A DNA stretch of 64,000 nucleotides from contig SCNS01000005.1 of assembly GCA_005503215.1 (NCBI GenBank), positions 124,001 through 188,000 on the forward strand. Reading direction: 5' to 3'. The notes below the pieces were generated by a model that did not search any database, was not told the DNA's origin, and saw only the letters and a program-made list of their open reading frames with translations. This DNA is from Sphingomonadaceae bacterium 3R27C6. GTDB taxonomy: Bacteria; Pseudomonadota; Alphaproteobacteria; Sphingomonadales; Sphingomonadaceae. A program made the position numbers and the translations under genes. Positions 54,639 to 62,828 of this stretch are shown in pieces (the first letter of the stretch is position 1; every line of letters begins with the position of its first letter).

Positions 54639-55201
54639 CAGGCGTCGCCCGCGATGAAACGGTCGGTCGGGCGCGTCGGCAGGCCGTCGATGCTCTTTGT
54701 GCGTTCCTTGAATTTTTCGACCCACAGCGTGCGGTCAGCCTGGCGGTGATATTTTTGCAGCGTATCGCGTTCGTGCTGCAGCTCCATCATCGGCACACCC
54801 CAGCCGCAGCTCGTCTGTACGCTGTCGATATCGATCACGAAGATCTGGCGCGTGCCAGGGATCAAGGTGAAGTGCGCCGCGAGCGTGTCCCATTCGGCAT
54901 CCTGCGGCAGCACCGGGCGGCCGCGGCCATAGATGCGCAGGATCAATGCCGTGCGATCGAAGGCGCAGAACATGATCGTGATGCGCCCGTCGGCGGCAAG
55001 ATGCGCGTGCGTTTCGTTGCCCGATCCGCCAAGGTCGAGATAGGCGACCTGCGCGTTCGAAAGGACTTTGAAGCTGTCGGCATAGCCCTTGGGCGACAAG
55101 TTGATGCGCGCATCGGCGGCCGCCGTCGCGGTGAAAAAGACCGGCTGTTTTTCGATAAAGGCGATATGCTTGTCGGTCAGCGTTTCGGTGAATTCGGCCA
55201 T
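54638..55201 (-). CDS. Pyridoxamine 5'-phosphate oxidase-family (PPOX) protein
   Basis: A 187-residue split-barrel flavin-type protein. NLSPKGYADSFKVLSNAQVAYLD and RITIMFCAFDRTALILRIYGRG are the FMN or F420-binding strands of the general PPOX group, not the PdxH subgroup. A C-terminal helix region (QLHERDTLQKYH-like) is family-specific. Likely a flavin-dependent reductase or heme-utilisation-like protein; substrate unknown. It is coupled to the DUF2007 gene. Confidence 0.87.
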   Translation of the reverse strand: MAEFTETLTDKHIAFIEKQPVFFTATAAADARINLSPKGYADSFKVLSNAQVAYLDLGGSGNETHAHLAADGRITIMFCAFDRTALILRIYGRGRPVLPQDAEWDTLAAHFTLIPGTRQIFVIDIDSVQTSCGWGVPMMELQHERDTLQKYHRQADRTLWVEKFKERTKSIDGLPTRPTDRFIAGDA

Positions 55202-55229
55202 GGCTGTTCTCCGTATCGCGCCCGCCCTA

Positions 55230-55814
55230 TCACCAATTCCTGCCCTCTTCTATCGCGGCTTCCTCGTCGGCGCGGGTCGCGCGGCCGAGCGCTTCGTTGC
55301 GATGCGGGAAGCGGCCGAAGCGGTCGACGATGTCGAAATGCTTTTGCGCATAATCCTGGAACATCGGGTCGTCGAACTGGGCGAACAGGCGCAGCGATTC
55401 GCGCTGGTCGTCCATAATCTCGCTGTGCTGGAAGGGCAGGCAGGCGAATTGCCGCCGTTCGTCGGGCCAGTTTTCGTGCCAGCCGCGCGCGACGATGCCG
55501 CGCGCGATCGCACGCGCGAGATCGTCGGTCGCAAAGGCGTCGGCGTGGCCGCGATAGATGTTGCGCGGGACCTGATCGAACAGGATCGTCGCGGCAAGCG
55601 CGGTGTCGGGATCGGTGAGGAAGGCTTCGGCGGGCTGCGATCGCAAAACCTCGTGCCAGCCTTCGGCCAGATCGCGGACCTCGGCGTCGAATTCGGCGCC
55701 GCCGCCGTACCAGTCGTCCATGCCATGCTCGTCAAACCAGAAGGCGAGGAGTTGCCGGGCCCAGTCGGCGGGCGGCAGGGCGTTTTCTTTTTCAGCCAAG
55801 GTCTTTGTTCCCAT
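55230..55814 (-). CDS. DUF924 family protein
   Basis: A 194-residue helical protein with the DUF924 blocks LLAFWFDEHGMDDWYGGG, ILFDQVPRNIYRG and FACLPFQHSE. The fold is TPR-like, widely conserved in bacteria and plants, with no agreed function. ATG 55814 is used; the TTG at 55817 is an alternative. The promoter region is occupied by a dispersed repeat (55819-55896) starting 5 bp upstream of the start codon. Confidence 0.88.
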   Translation of the reverse strand: MGTKTLAEKENALPPADWARQLLAFWFDEHGMDDWYGGGAEFDAEVRDLAEGWHEVLRSQPAEAFLTDPDTALAATILFDQVPRNIYRGHADAFATDDLARAIARGIVARGWHENWPDERRQFACLPFQHSEIMDDQRESLRLFAQFDDPMFQDYAQKHFDIVDRFGRFPHRNEALGRATRADEEAAIEEGRNW

Positions 55815-55818
55815 CAAG

Positions 55819-55896
55819 CGTCATCCCGGCAAAGGCCGGAATCTCGACGTAACGGTTTGACGCAACGTGGAGATCCCGGACTTCGCCGGGACGACG
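55819..55896. repeat. Inverted-repeat element with CATCCCGG arms
   Basis: Left arm at 55819-55845 (CGTCATCCCGGC...CCGGAATCTC) and right arm at 55870-55896 are imperfect inverted copies, a type frequent in intergenic regions of sphingomonads. It begins just 5 bp upstream of the DUF924 start codon, so its hairpin would lie in that gene's leader. Confidence 0.75.
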
Positions 55897-55936
55897 ACTT
55901 TAATGTGGATCGAAGGGCGCGCAACCGCGCCCGAGC

Positions 55937-56335
55937 TTATTCGCCCTTGACGCGCTTGTACGGCACAAACTGGCCGAGCGACACGAAGCCGGCGTACATA
56001 TGGCTGGTGCGGTCGCGCAGTTCGACGGCGTCGATGCTGCACAGCTGGCTGCCGATCGTCTTGGTGACGAGGATATCGTCATCGTCGAGCGATTCGGCTC
56101 CGCCCTTCGGCCGGTTGACCCAATAGGTGCTGCCGACCTTGTAGACGATAGCCGTCTTTTCGATGATCTGCGAACTGCGCGCGGTCGAGAGCGAGATGCA
56201 ATCTTGCGGTTCGCCCGCGACGCGGCCTTCGAGCAGCTTGGCAAGCTGATCTTCGGGCGCAAGCTTTTCGCGCGCGGCGGCGGGGGCGGCCGCGATCGCG
56301 GCAGCGGCGAGAAGCGCCGGGATTAGGTGACGCAT
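55937..56335 (-). CDS. Exported hypothetical protein with two cysteines, 132 residues
   Basis: A signal peptide (MRHLIPALLAAAAIAAAPAAA) and a short domain with EPQDCISLS and GSQLCSIDAVELRDR; the two cysteines could form a disulfide in the periplasm. GGAG precedes ATG 56335 by 8 nt. Similar small proteins occur in other sphingomonads, with no function I can name. Confidence 0.72.
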   Translation of the reverse strand: MRHLIPALLAAAAIAAAPAAAREKLAPEDQLAKLLEGRVAGEPQDCISLSTARSSQIIEKTAIVYKVGSTYWVNRPKGGAESLDDDDILVTKTIGSQLCSIDAVELRDRTSHMYAGFVSLGQFVPYKRVKGE

Positions 56336-56418
56336 GGGTTCAACTCCTATATTCATCAGACCCTACCCGGCGCCTTCTTACGCCCGCCCGCGTGAACAGA
56401 CGCTGACTCGCCGCCGTT

Positions 56419-57636
56419 TCAGCACGCCCCGTCGGGAAGCGGGATGCCGAGCGGGCCTTTGCATTTCTTTTTCTTCGCGGGTTCGGCCGGGGTGCCGCCG
56501 CCCGTATTCGATCCGCTCATCCCGCCGAAATCGGCACCGACCATCAGCATGGTATGCGAGCGGAAGCGGACTTTCGCGGTCCAGTCGATGTTCCACGCCG
56601 CATTGCCCGCGGGCTTGGGCGGATAGGAGAAATTGGCCTCGGGCCCGAAAGCGTTGAGGTTGCCGATCAGCATTTCGCCCGACGCTTTCTTGACTTCGGC
56701 GGGGATCTGGCAGCTCGTCTGCGATGGCGGCATCACGATCTTTTTCGTGATCAGGTTGGCGACCACCGAGGGCGGCAGCCAGTCCCAGAGGCCGCCGCCG
56801 AATTCCTTCGACGCGCTGCTCGTCCACCAGACGATGTCGCCCATGTCATTCTTGCCGCCGCCATTGCCCATGCCGCCGATCGTCCAGGCGACATAGCCGG
56901 TGGCGCTGGGCACCGCATTCCAGCGGACCATCACCGACTGGTCGCTCTGGATCGCGGTCGAGGCCGAAAGCCCCTGCATATAATCTTGCGCCAGCGTGAA
57001 GTTGATGTCGGGGCCGATATTGCTCGCGACGCGGTGCGCGCCGAGCAGCGACGATCCCGATCCGGGCTGCCGGCCGCCCTTCTTGTTCGGCCAGTCGATA
57101 TAGGAGCGACTGTTCGCCTTGCTGACTTCACGGATTACCGGAACCGCGCTCGAGAAAAGATTGGGCGGAATCTGGCCCGCGGCGACCTTGGCGAAGTCAA
57201 TCACCACCGGCTGGCCCGGGCCCGCCTTGGCGCCGCAGCCCCAATAAAGGAGCAGGCGGCCCTTCGGGCGTTCGAAGGTCTCCGTGCCGGGCGTTTCCTT
57301 TCCTTCCTCCCAGAAGAGCGGCACCGACTTGCCCATCTTCGCCTGCGGCAGGAAGAAATGGTCGCCCTTCGGCGGCGGCGCGGGGGCGGCGTCGTTCGAG
57401 CCGAGGCGGAGGAGCAGCTGGTGCGCGACCTTGCTCGACGGATCGCCGCCGAACATCATCCCCATCGCGCCGCCGAGGCCGCCCCTGCCGCCCGCCATCG
57501 CCGCAAAGCCCGACATCGTCGCGACGTCCATCTCGTAACGCTCTTTGGGACCGGTGGTTTTTTGCGCCGAGCCGGGAACGGCGGCGAGGACCGCGGCGAC
57601 GGTCGCCACGGAAATAAAACGCAGATTCGAACGCAT
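56419..57636 (-). CDS. Exported hypothetical protein, 405 residues
   Basis: A Sec signal (residues 1-24, ending PGSAQ) is followed by a Met/Gly-rich stretch (GGRGGLGGAMGMMFGG, about 49-64) and a large beta-rich domain with repeated aromatic strands. The C-terminus has a lysine/cysteine tail (AKKKKCKGPLG). GGGAGGG precedes ATG 57636. It resembles long hypothetical proteins found in sphingomonads and related groups; no enzymatic motif is visible. It stands alone between two repeat-bearing regions. Confidence 0.75.
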   Translation of the reverse strand: MRSNLRFISVATVAAVLAAVPGSAQKTTGPKERYEMDVATMSGFAAMAGGRGGLGGAMGMMFGGDPSSKVAHQLLLRLGSNDAAPAPPPKGDHFFLPQAKMGKSVPLFWEEGKETPGTETFERPKGRLLLYWGCGAKAGPGQPVVIDFAKVAAGQIPPNLFSSAVPVIREVSKANSRSYIDWPNKKGGRQPGSGSSLLGAHRVASNIGPDINFTLAQDYMQGLSASTAIQSDQSVMVRWNAVPSATGYVAWTIGGMGNGGGKNDMGDIVWWTSSASKEFGGGLWDWLPPSVVANLITKKIVMPPSQTSCQIPAEVKKASGEMLIGNLNAFGPEANFSYPPKPAGNAAWNIDWTAKVRFRSHTMLMVGADFGGMSGSNTGGGTPAEPAKKKKCKGPLGIPLPDGAC

Positions 57637-57769
57637 ATTACCCTCCCTGTTGCGGAGGATGCCCCCGCGGATGATGCGACCGATTCTTTTTCTGTTTGCG
57701 CAAGCTATATGCGCGGGAGCGGCGAACGCCAAGTGAGGGCGATCACAGGCCGTATGCGCTGCAAATCTT

Positions 57770-57846
57770 CGTCACCCCGGACTTGATCCGGGGCCTGCCT
57801 TTCTTCGCGAAAAGAAGGCGGGTGCCGGGTCAAGTCCGGCATGACG
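57770..57846. repeat. Inverted-repeat element with CCCCGGACTTGATCCGGGG arm
   Basis: CGTCACCCCGG and ACTTGATCCGGGG on the left face a complementary CCGGGTCAAGTCCGGCATGACG on the right. Each arm forms its own small hairpin. It lies between the 405-residue protein gene start and tldD's 3' end (57855) and may act as a transcript end for tldD. Confidence 0.75.
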
Positions 57847-57854
57847 ATATGGGA

Positions 57855-59297
57855 TCAGGCTGTGCCGCCCACCGTCAGCCCGTTGACCAGCAAGGTCGGC
57901 TGGCCGACGCCCGCGGGGACGCTCTGGCCGGCCTTGCCGCAGATGCCGATGCCCTCGTCGATCGCCATGTCGTTGCCGATGCCGGTGACCTTGGTGAGCA
58001 CGCTCGGGCCGTCGCCGATCAGGGTCGCGCCCTTGATCGAATCGCCGAGCTTGCCATTCTCGATCTTGTACGCCTCGGTGCAGCTGAAGACGAACTTGCC
58101 CGACACGATGTCGACCTGTCCGCCGCCGAAGCTTTTGGCGAAAATGCCGTTCTTGACGCGGCTGAGCAGCTCGGCGGGATCGTCGTTGCCGCCGCGCATG
58201 AAGGTGTTGGTCATCCGCGGCATCGGCGCGTGCGCGAAACTTTCGCGGCGTCCGTTGCCCGTGGGTTCGACCCCCATGAGGCGCGCGTTGAGGCGGTCCT
58301 GCATATAGCCCTTGAGGATGCCGTCTTCGATCAGCACCGTTTCGCCGGTGGGCGTGCCCTCGTCGTCGATGCTGAGCGAGCCGCGGCGGCCGCCGCCGAC
58401 GGGGCTGTCCATCGCGCCGTCGTCGACAACGGTGACACCGGGCGCGGCGACGCGCTGACCGATGCGGCCGGAGAAGGCGCTGGTGCCCTTGCGGTTGAAA
58501 TCGCCTTCGAGCCCGTGCCCGACGGCTTCGTGGAGCAGTACGCCGGGCCAGCCGGGACCGAGCAGCACGGTAAATTCGCCCGCGGGGGCATCGACCGCGC
58601 GGAGGTTGACGAGCGCCTGTGCCAGCGCCTCGTCGATTGCGCGGTTCCACTGTGCGGGCTCGAACAGATGGTCATACATGTAACGCCCGCCGAGGCCGAA
58701 ATAGCCCGTTTCGCGGCGGCCATTTTCCTCGACGACGATCGAGACGTTGAGGCGGACGAGTGGGCGAATGTCGGTCGCGAGGAAGCCGTCGGCGCGGACG
58801 ATCTCGACCACCGACCAGCTGCCCGCGAGTGCGACCGAAACCTGGACGATGCGCGGATCGCGCGCGCGCGCCGCGGCGTCGATTTCCTGGCAGAGCGCGA
58901 CCTTCTTGGCGAAGGGGATGAGGTCGAGCGGGTTCGCTTCGTCATAGAGGTGGCGGTTGGTGCGCGGCGGCGGCGCGGCGTGCGCCTGATTCGACGGATC
59001 GAGCAGCGCGAGCGTTTCGGCGGCGCGGCGGATCGCGCCCGCGCTGATATCGCTGGCGTGGGCAAAGCCCGTCATCTCGCCCGACACGGCGCGCAGGCCA
59101 AAACCGGCGTCGGTCGAATAGTCGGCGGTCTTGAGGCGCCCGTCGTCGAAGCCGAAGCTCTCGGTCGCGCGATATTGCAAATAGAGCTCGCCGTCGTCGG
59201 CCTTGGCGAGCGCTTCGCGCGCGAGCGCCTGCGCCAGATCGGGGTCGAGCGCATCGGCGCGATAAAGGAAGCGGCGGGGATCGGTCGGGCTTGTCAT
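57855..59297 (-). CDS. tldD: Metalloprotease TldD
   Basis: A 480-residue U62 peptidase, which with TldE (PmbA) forms a hetero-oligomer that trims peptides such as microcin precursors or unfolded proteins. The zinc motif HEAVGH is present, followed by GLEGDFNRKGTSAFSG, and the C-terminal QVDIVSGKFVFSCTEAYKIENGKLG matches the family's conserved block. The N-terminus (DPDLAQALAREALAKADDGELYLQYR) is typical. The partner pmbA is not in this window. The gene has its own short upstream region after the DUF4402 gene. Confidence 0.95.
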   Translation of the reverse strand: MTSPTDPRRFLYRADALDPDLAQALAREALAKADDGELYLQYRATESFGFDDGRLKTADYSTDAGFGLRAVSGEMTGFAHASDISAGAIRRAAETLALLDPSNQAHAAPPPRTNRHLYDEANPLDLIPFAKKVALCQEIDAAARARDPRIVQVSVALAGSWSVVEIVRADGFLATDIRPLVRLNVSIVVEENGRRETGYFGLGGRYMYDHLFEPAQWNRAIDEALAQALVNLRAVDAPAGEFTVLLGPGWPGVLLHEAVGHGLEGDFNRKGTSAFSGRIGQRVAAPGVTVVDDGAMDSPVGGGRRGSLSIDDEGTPTGETVLIEDGILKGYMQDRLNARLMGVEPTGNGRRESFAHAPMPRMTNTFMRGGNDDPAELLSRVKNGIFAKSFGGGQVDIVSGKFVFSCTEAYKIENGKLGDSIKGATLIGDGPSVLTKVTGIGNDMAIDEGIGICGKAGQSVPAGVGQPTLLVNGLTVGGTA

Positions 59298-59336
59298 GGG
59301 GTCGATATAGGCACGCGCGTCCCCCGACGCCAGCGG

Positions 59337-59915
59337 TCAGAGATAATTGACCGTCAGCGTGAAGGTGCCGCTGTAATCGCCTTCGGGCTGGTTCGCGGGG
59401 ACGGTGAGCGTGCCGCCGATATAATAGGTCTGCACCCCGCTCGGCAGCAATGTCCCGCCGAGCAGGGCGATGCCGCCGCCGCTCGTGCTCGCCGCGCGCA
59501 CAAGGCTCGCGGTCATCGGGGCCGCGCCGCCGCCGGCGCGGGAAAGCGTGACCGAGGTGCTGCCCGATACGGTGATGAGCAAGATACCGCCGGTGCCCTG
59601 GAACACCGCGCGCTGCGCCGCCGAACCCACCGGCGTGACGCCGCCGCCGGTGGTGCGCGCATTGGTGACGGGATTGATCGTGACGGTGCCGCCGGTCGCG
59701 CCGCTGATCAGCGTGCCGAAATCGAGATCGTCGGTCTTGATCAGCGTGTTCGGGCGAACGACCGCCGCATTGGCGGTGCCGGGCATGTCGGCGGCATAGG
59801 CCGGTCCGCACAGCGCCGCGCTCGCCGCTGTCACGGCAATGGTCAGGGCGCGAGCCGCTCCCCGACAGTCTCTGGTCCCTTGAATCCCCACCGATTCTGC
59901 TCCTGTCTGGCACAT
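59337..59915 (-). CDS. DUF4402 domain protein, first copy
   Basis: A 192-residue exported protein. After an atypically long N-terminal region (signal at about residues 20-41, ending AYAADM) comes a beta-sandwich domain with the DUF4402 marks LDFGTLISG near the start and GDYSGTFTLTVNYL at the end. Such proteins are pilin-like or surface-layer beta-sandwiches of unknown role. A second copy lies 1 kb away on the same strand; the two share the LDFG, GTVTI and PxGDYSGTFT blocks. The start is uncertain. Confidence 0.85.
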   Translation of the reverse strand: MCQTGAESVGIQGTRDCRGAARALTIAVTAASAALCGPAYAADMPGTANAAVVRPNTLIKTDDLDFGTLISGATGGTVTINPVTNARTTGGGVTPVGSAAQRAVFQGTGGILLITVSGSTSVTLSRAGGGAAPMTASLVRAASTSGGGIALLGGTLLPSGVQTYYIGGTLTVPANQPEGDYSGTFTLTVNYL

Positions 59916-60012
59916 CTTATGCCAGTGCGACCTTCATCACAGATGCATGGGGTTGGTGAATCGGCCGTTTACTTCCGGCCCGGGAATCACGCGTTGTCGG
60001 CAACGCCGGCGT

Positions 60013-60210
60013 TCAGCCCTTGTCGGCGATCCCGCCGATGAGAATGAAGCGGCGGTCGCAATAGCCGCAGTCGGCAAAGCCTTCGTCGGTGTCGATTTCG
60101 AGCCACACGCGCGGGTGGCCGAGCGCCGCGTCGGCGAGGCCGTCGCCGGTGCCGTCGCAGGCGATGCGGGTCTTGGGCGTGCGGATGGTTTCGGGTGCGG
60201 GCTGGGTCAT
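60013..60210 (-). CDS. Zinc-finger domain protein (zf-CHCC, NDUFS6-like)
   Basis: A 65-residue protein with the zf-CHCC layout: one Cys in RIACDG, a His in LGHPRVWLEI and a CxxC in FADCGYCDRRF. Homologues include the C-terminal domain of complex I subunit NDUFS6, and free-standing forms are common in Alphaproteobacteria. Zinc binding is expected. ATG 60210 starts MTQPAPETIRTPKTRIACD; longer in-frame starts are basic and implausible. It lies between the two DUF4402 genes. Confidence 0.88.
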   Translation of the reverse strand: MTQPAPETIRTPKTRIACDGTGDGLADAALGHPRVWLEIDTDEGFADCGYCDRRFILIGGIADKG

Positions 60211-60275
60211 CGACCGCGCCCATAGCAAGCAGGACGGGCGCCCGCAATCGGGTCTGCGCAATCGATGTGGGCTTT

Positions 60276-60328
60276 GACGGCACCGGTGCAAGCGCCCTTT
60301 CGGGTGCAAGTGGTCCCCCGGTGCCGTC
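60276..60328. terminator. Long hairpin between second DUF4402 gene and zf gene
   Basis: GACGGCACCGG (60276-60286) pairs with CCGGTGCCGTC (60318-60328), an 11-bp perfect stem with a 31-nt loop that can form inner pairs. It follows the DUF4402 stop (60346). No long T-run follows, so termination is uncertain. Confidence 0.45.
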
Positions 60329-60345
60329 CTCCCCCCACAGAAGGT

Positions 60346-60873
60346 CTAAAGATAGTTCAAGGTGATCGTGAACGTGCCGCTATAGTCGCCGGGTGCTTGG
60401 TTGGCGCCGACCTCCAGCGTGGCGCCGACGGGGAAATTATAGTTGCCGAGCGGTGAGGTGATGCGGAAGCGCGTCGGCGAGGTCGACAGGATCGCGGTCG
60501 GCGTGCTGCCGATTTCGAACGTGCGGGCGCGCATCCGAACCCCTGGCCCCGTAAGCCAGATCGTGTTCGATCCGAGCGAGATATTAACCTGGCGATTTTG
60601 GGTGCCGAGCCCCGCGAAGCGCGCGGGTTCGCCGCCGTTCCCAGCGAGCGTGACGCCGCCGGTGCGGCTGCGCGATCCGTCGGGCTCGATCGTCACCGTC
60701 CCCGCGGTCGCCGACGGGATGATATCGCCGAAATCGAGGTCGTTGACCTTGAAGAAGGACAGCGGGCGAAGCACGATGGCTTCGGCTTCGCCTTGCGCGC
60801 TGCCCTGCGCCAGCGCGGGCGAAGCGGCGGCGGGCGCGATCAGGAGCGCAAAAATGGCTAGGCCGCGCTGCAT
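60346..60873 (-). CDS. DUF4402 domain protein, second copy
   Basis: About 175 residues from ATG 60873, or 186 from GTG 60906, which has AGGA nearby. A signal peptide (LAIFALLIAPAAASPALAQ) precedes the beta-sandwich with NDLDFGDIIPS, GTVTIEPDGSRS and GDYSGTFTITLNYL, closely matching the first copy. Both are exported and probably surface-associated. No chaperone or usher gene is nearby. Confidence 0.85.
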   Translation of the reverse strand: MQRGLAIFALLIAPAAASPALAQGSAQGEAEAIVLRPLSFFKVNDLDFGDIIPSATAGTVTIEPDGSRSRTGGVTLAGNGGEPARFAGLGTQNRQVNISLGSNTIWLTGPGVRMRARTFEIGSTPTAILSTSPTRFRITSPLGNYNFPVGATLEVGANQAPGDYSGTFTITLNYL

Positions 60874-61008
60874 CGGCAGCGGGCAAAAGATGTGACTGGT
60901 CCCCACATCCGCCGTCCTAGCGGCGAGTTTCCAATTTAGCGTTAACGCGGGGCTGACGAAAAATTAGCAGGCTTTCGCACGCCGAGGCGCGCCGCTATGG
61001 AGGCGGCC

Positions 61009-61929
61009 ATGAGTGAAGCCGCTATTCGCATCGACGCCGTCTCCAAACTTTATGCCGGCGGCAAGCAGGCGCTCGACAATGTCAGTTTCGACGTGCCGCG
61101 CGGGGAGATTTTCGGTCTTTTGGGGCCGAATGGCGCGGGCAAGTCGACGCTGATCAATATCCTCGCGGGACTCGTCAACAAGACGAGCGGGAACGCGAGC
61201 ATCTGGGGCTTCGACATCGATGCCGATCCGCGCAACGCCAAATATTCGATCGGCATCGTGCCGCAGGAGATCGTCTTCGATCCCTTCTTCACGCCGTATG
61301 AGACGCTCGAGAATCAGGCCGGCCTTTACGGTGTACCGAAAGACAGGCGGATTTCGGACGAACTGCTCGCCGCGGTTCACCTGTCGGACAAGCGCGACGC
61401 CTATGCGCGCACGCTGTCGGGGGGGATGAAGCGCCGCCTTCTCGTCGCCAAGGCGATGGTGCACTCGCCGCCGATCATCGTGCTCGACGAGCCGACCGCG
61501 GGGGTCGACATCGAACTGCGCCAGCAGCTTTGGGACTATGTCCAGCGGCTCAACGATCGCGGCGTCACCGTGGTGCTGACGACGCACTATCTGGAGGAAG
61601 CCGAGGAACTGTGCGACCGGATCGCGATCATCAACCATGGCAAGCTGATCGCCAACAAGCCGACGCGCGAACTGGTCGACATGGCGCGCGAGAAGATCGT
61701 CGTCGTGACGCTCGACGCCGATATCGGCGCACTACCGGCGCACCCTGCGTTCGAGAAAGTCGAGCGTGAGGGCGAGCGCGGCCTTGCAATCCATTATAAC
61801 AAGGACCGGATGAACGCGGGCGAGGTGCTCGCCGCGGTCAATGCGATGGGGCACGGCATCGTCGACGTGTCGACGCGCGAGGCCGATCTGGAAGATGTGT
61901 TCCTGAATCTGACGCGCAGCGCCGCCTGA
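61009..61929 (+). CDS. ABC transporter ATP-binding protein (ABC-2/drug-export type)
   Basis: A 306-residue ATPase. Walker A is GPNGAGKST, the signature is LSGGMKRR, Walker B is IIVLDEPTAGVD, and the switch His is in VVLTTHYLEEAEEL. The sequence and the 60-residue C-terminal extension place it with the ABC-2 export group (NatA or CcmA-like). The start is ATG 61009, with GGAGG 5 nt upstream. No permease gene is adjacent: upstream is a DUF4402 gene and downstream a convergent EEP gene. Confidence 0.93.
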   Translation: MSEAAIRIDAVSKLYAGGKQALDNVSFDVPRGEIFGLLGPNGAGKSTLINILAGLVNKTSGNASIWGFDIDADPRNAKYSIGIVPQEIVFDPFFTPYETLENQAGLYGVPKDRRISDELLAAVHLSDKRDAYARTLSGGMKRRLLVAKAMVHSPPIIVLDEPTAGVDIELRQQLWDYVQRLNDRGVTVVLTTHYLEEAEELCDRIAIINHGKLIANKPTRELVDMAREKIVVVTLDADIGALPAHPAFEKVEREGERGLAIHYNKDRMNAGEVLAAVNAMGHGIVDVSTREADLEDVFLNLTRSAA

Positions 61930-61932
61930 GCG

Positions 61933-62757
61933 TCAGCGCCGCGTCAGGCGCGCGGCGACCCCGAAATGATCCGACGGATATTCGCCGTCCGCCGGCGTGT
62001 CGCCGATGACGCGCGCGCCGGAGACGGCGAACGCGGCCGCGTCGGCGAAGATATGGTCGATCACGCGCGGCTTGTGGCCGCGCGCGGGATTGAGCGTCGT
62101 TTCCGCGGCGCCCTGCAGCAACGCCGAGACGAAGCGCGGCCGCCCCATCGCGCTGAGCCCGGGGTCATCAAGCGGCGCATTGAAGTCGCCCGTCACAACA
62201 AGTGGGACGCCGTCGCGGGGTAGCCAGGCGAGCAGGTCGGCAAGCTGCTCCGCGCGCACCGCCGCGGCTTCGGGTTGCCATGCGAGATGCGTCGCGACGA
62301 TGTCGACCGGCCCGCTTGCGGTCTGGACGCGCACGCGGATCGCGGTGCGATAATCCGACAGCGGTTCGAGCTTGCGGCGCGCGACCTCGATCACCGGCAG
62401 GCGCGTCAGGATCGCATTGCCATAGCGTTTGGGCGAACCCTCGGGCTCGGGCGCGACGAAGTGGACTTGCGGATAGCCAAGGTCGCGGGCGAGCGTGTCC
62501 GCCTGATTCGGCAGGCCCTTTTTCGAATCCTCGAGCACTTCCTGCAACGCGATGACGTCGGCATCCGCTTCGCGCAGCGCCGCCACGAGCAACGCGCGCC
62601 GCGCCGGCCACTGCCCGCCCGCATCGTGCCAGATGTTGAAGGTCGCGACGCTGAGGTCGCCGGCAGAACCTGTCCCGACGCGATGCGCGCAGGCCGCAAG
62701 CGGCAGTGTTGCCATCGCGGTCAGCAGCGCGCGCCGGTTAAGTTCAGCTTTGAGCAT
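61933..62757 (-). CDS. Exported EEP-family hydrolase, probable lipoprotein
   Basis: A 274-residue endonuclease/exonuclease/phosphatase protein with residues Glu in IALQEVLED, Asp-x-Asn in VTGDFNAPLDD and the C-terminal SDHFGVAARL. The N-terminus LNRRALLTAMATLPLAACAH combines an Arg-Arg motif with a lipobox-like LAAC, so it may be a Tat-exported lipoprotein. It ends 4 bp past the convergent ATPase gene. Distinct from the cytosolic EEP gene at 53.7-54.4 kb, though of the same fold. Confidence 0.88.
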   Translation of the reverse strand: MLKAELNRRALLTAMATLPLAACAHRVGTGSAGDLSVATFNIWHDAGGQWPARRALLVAALREADADVIALQEVLEDSKKGLPNQADTLARDLGYPQVHFVAPEPEGSPKRYGNAILTRLPVIEVARRKLEPLSDYRTAIRVRVQTASGPVDIVATHLAWQPEAAAVRAEQLADLLAWLPRDGVPLVVTGDFNAPLDDPGLSAMGRPRFVSALLQGAAETTLNPARGHKPRVIDHIFADAAAFAVSGARVIGDTPADGEYPSDHFGVAARLTRR

Positions 62758-62828
62758 GTCGACAAATTCCCTTGGCCGGCGTCTTCGATCCCCCTGTCAT
62801 GCGGCGCCTCGCTGTGCAACAGAGGCGT

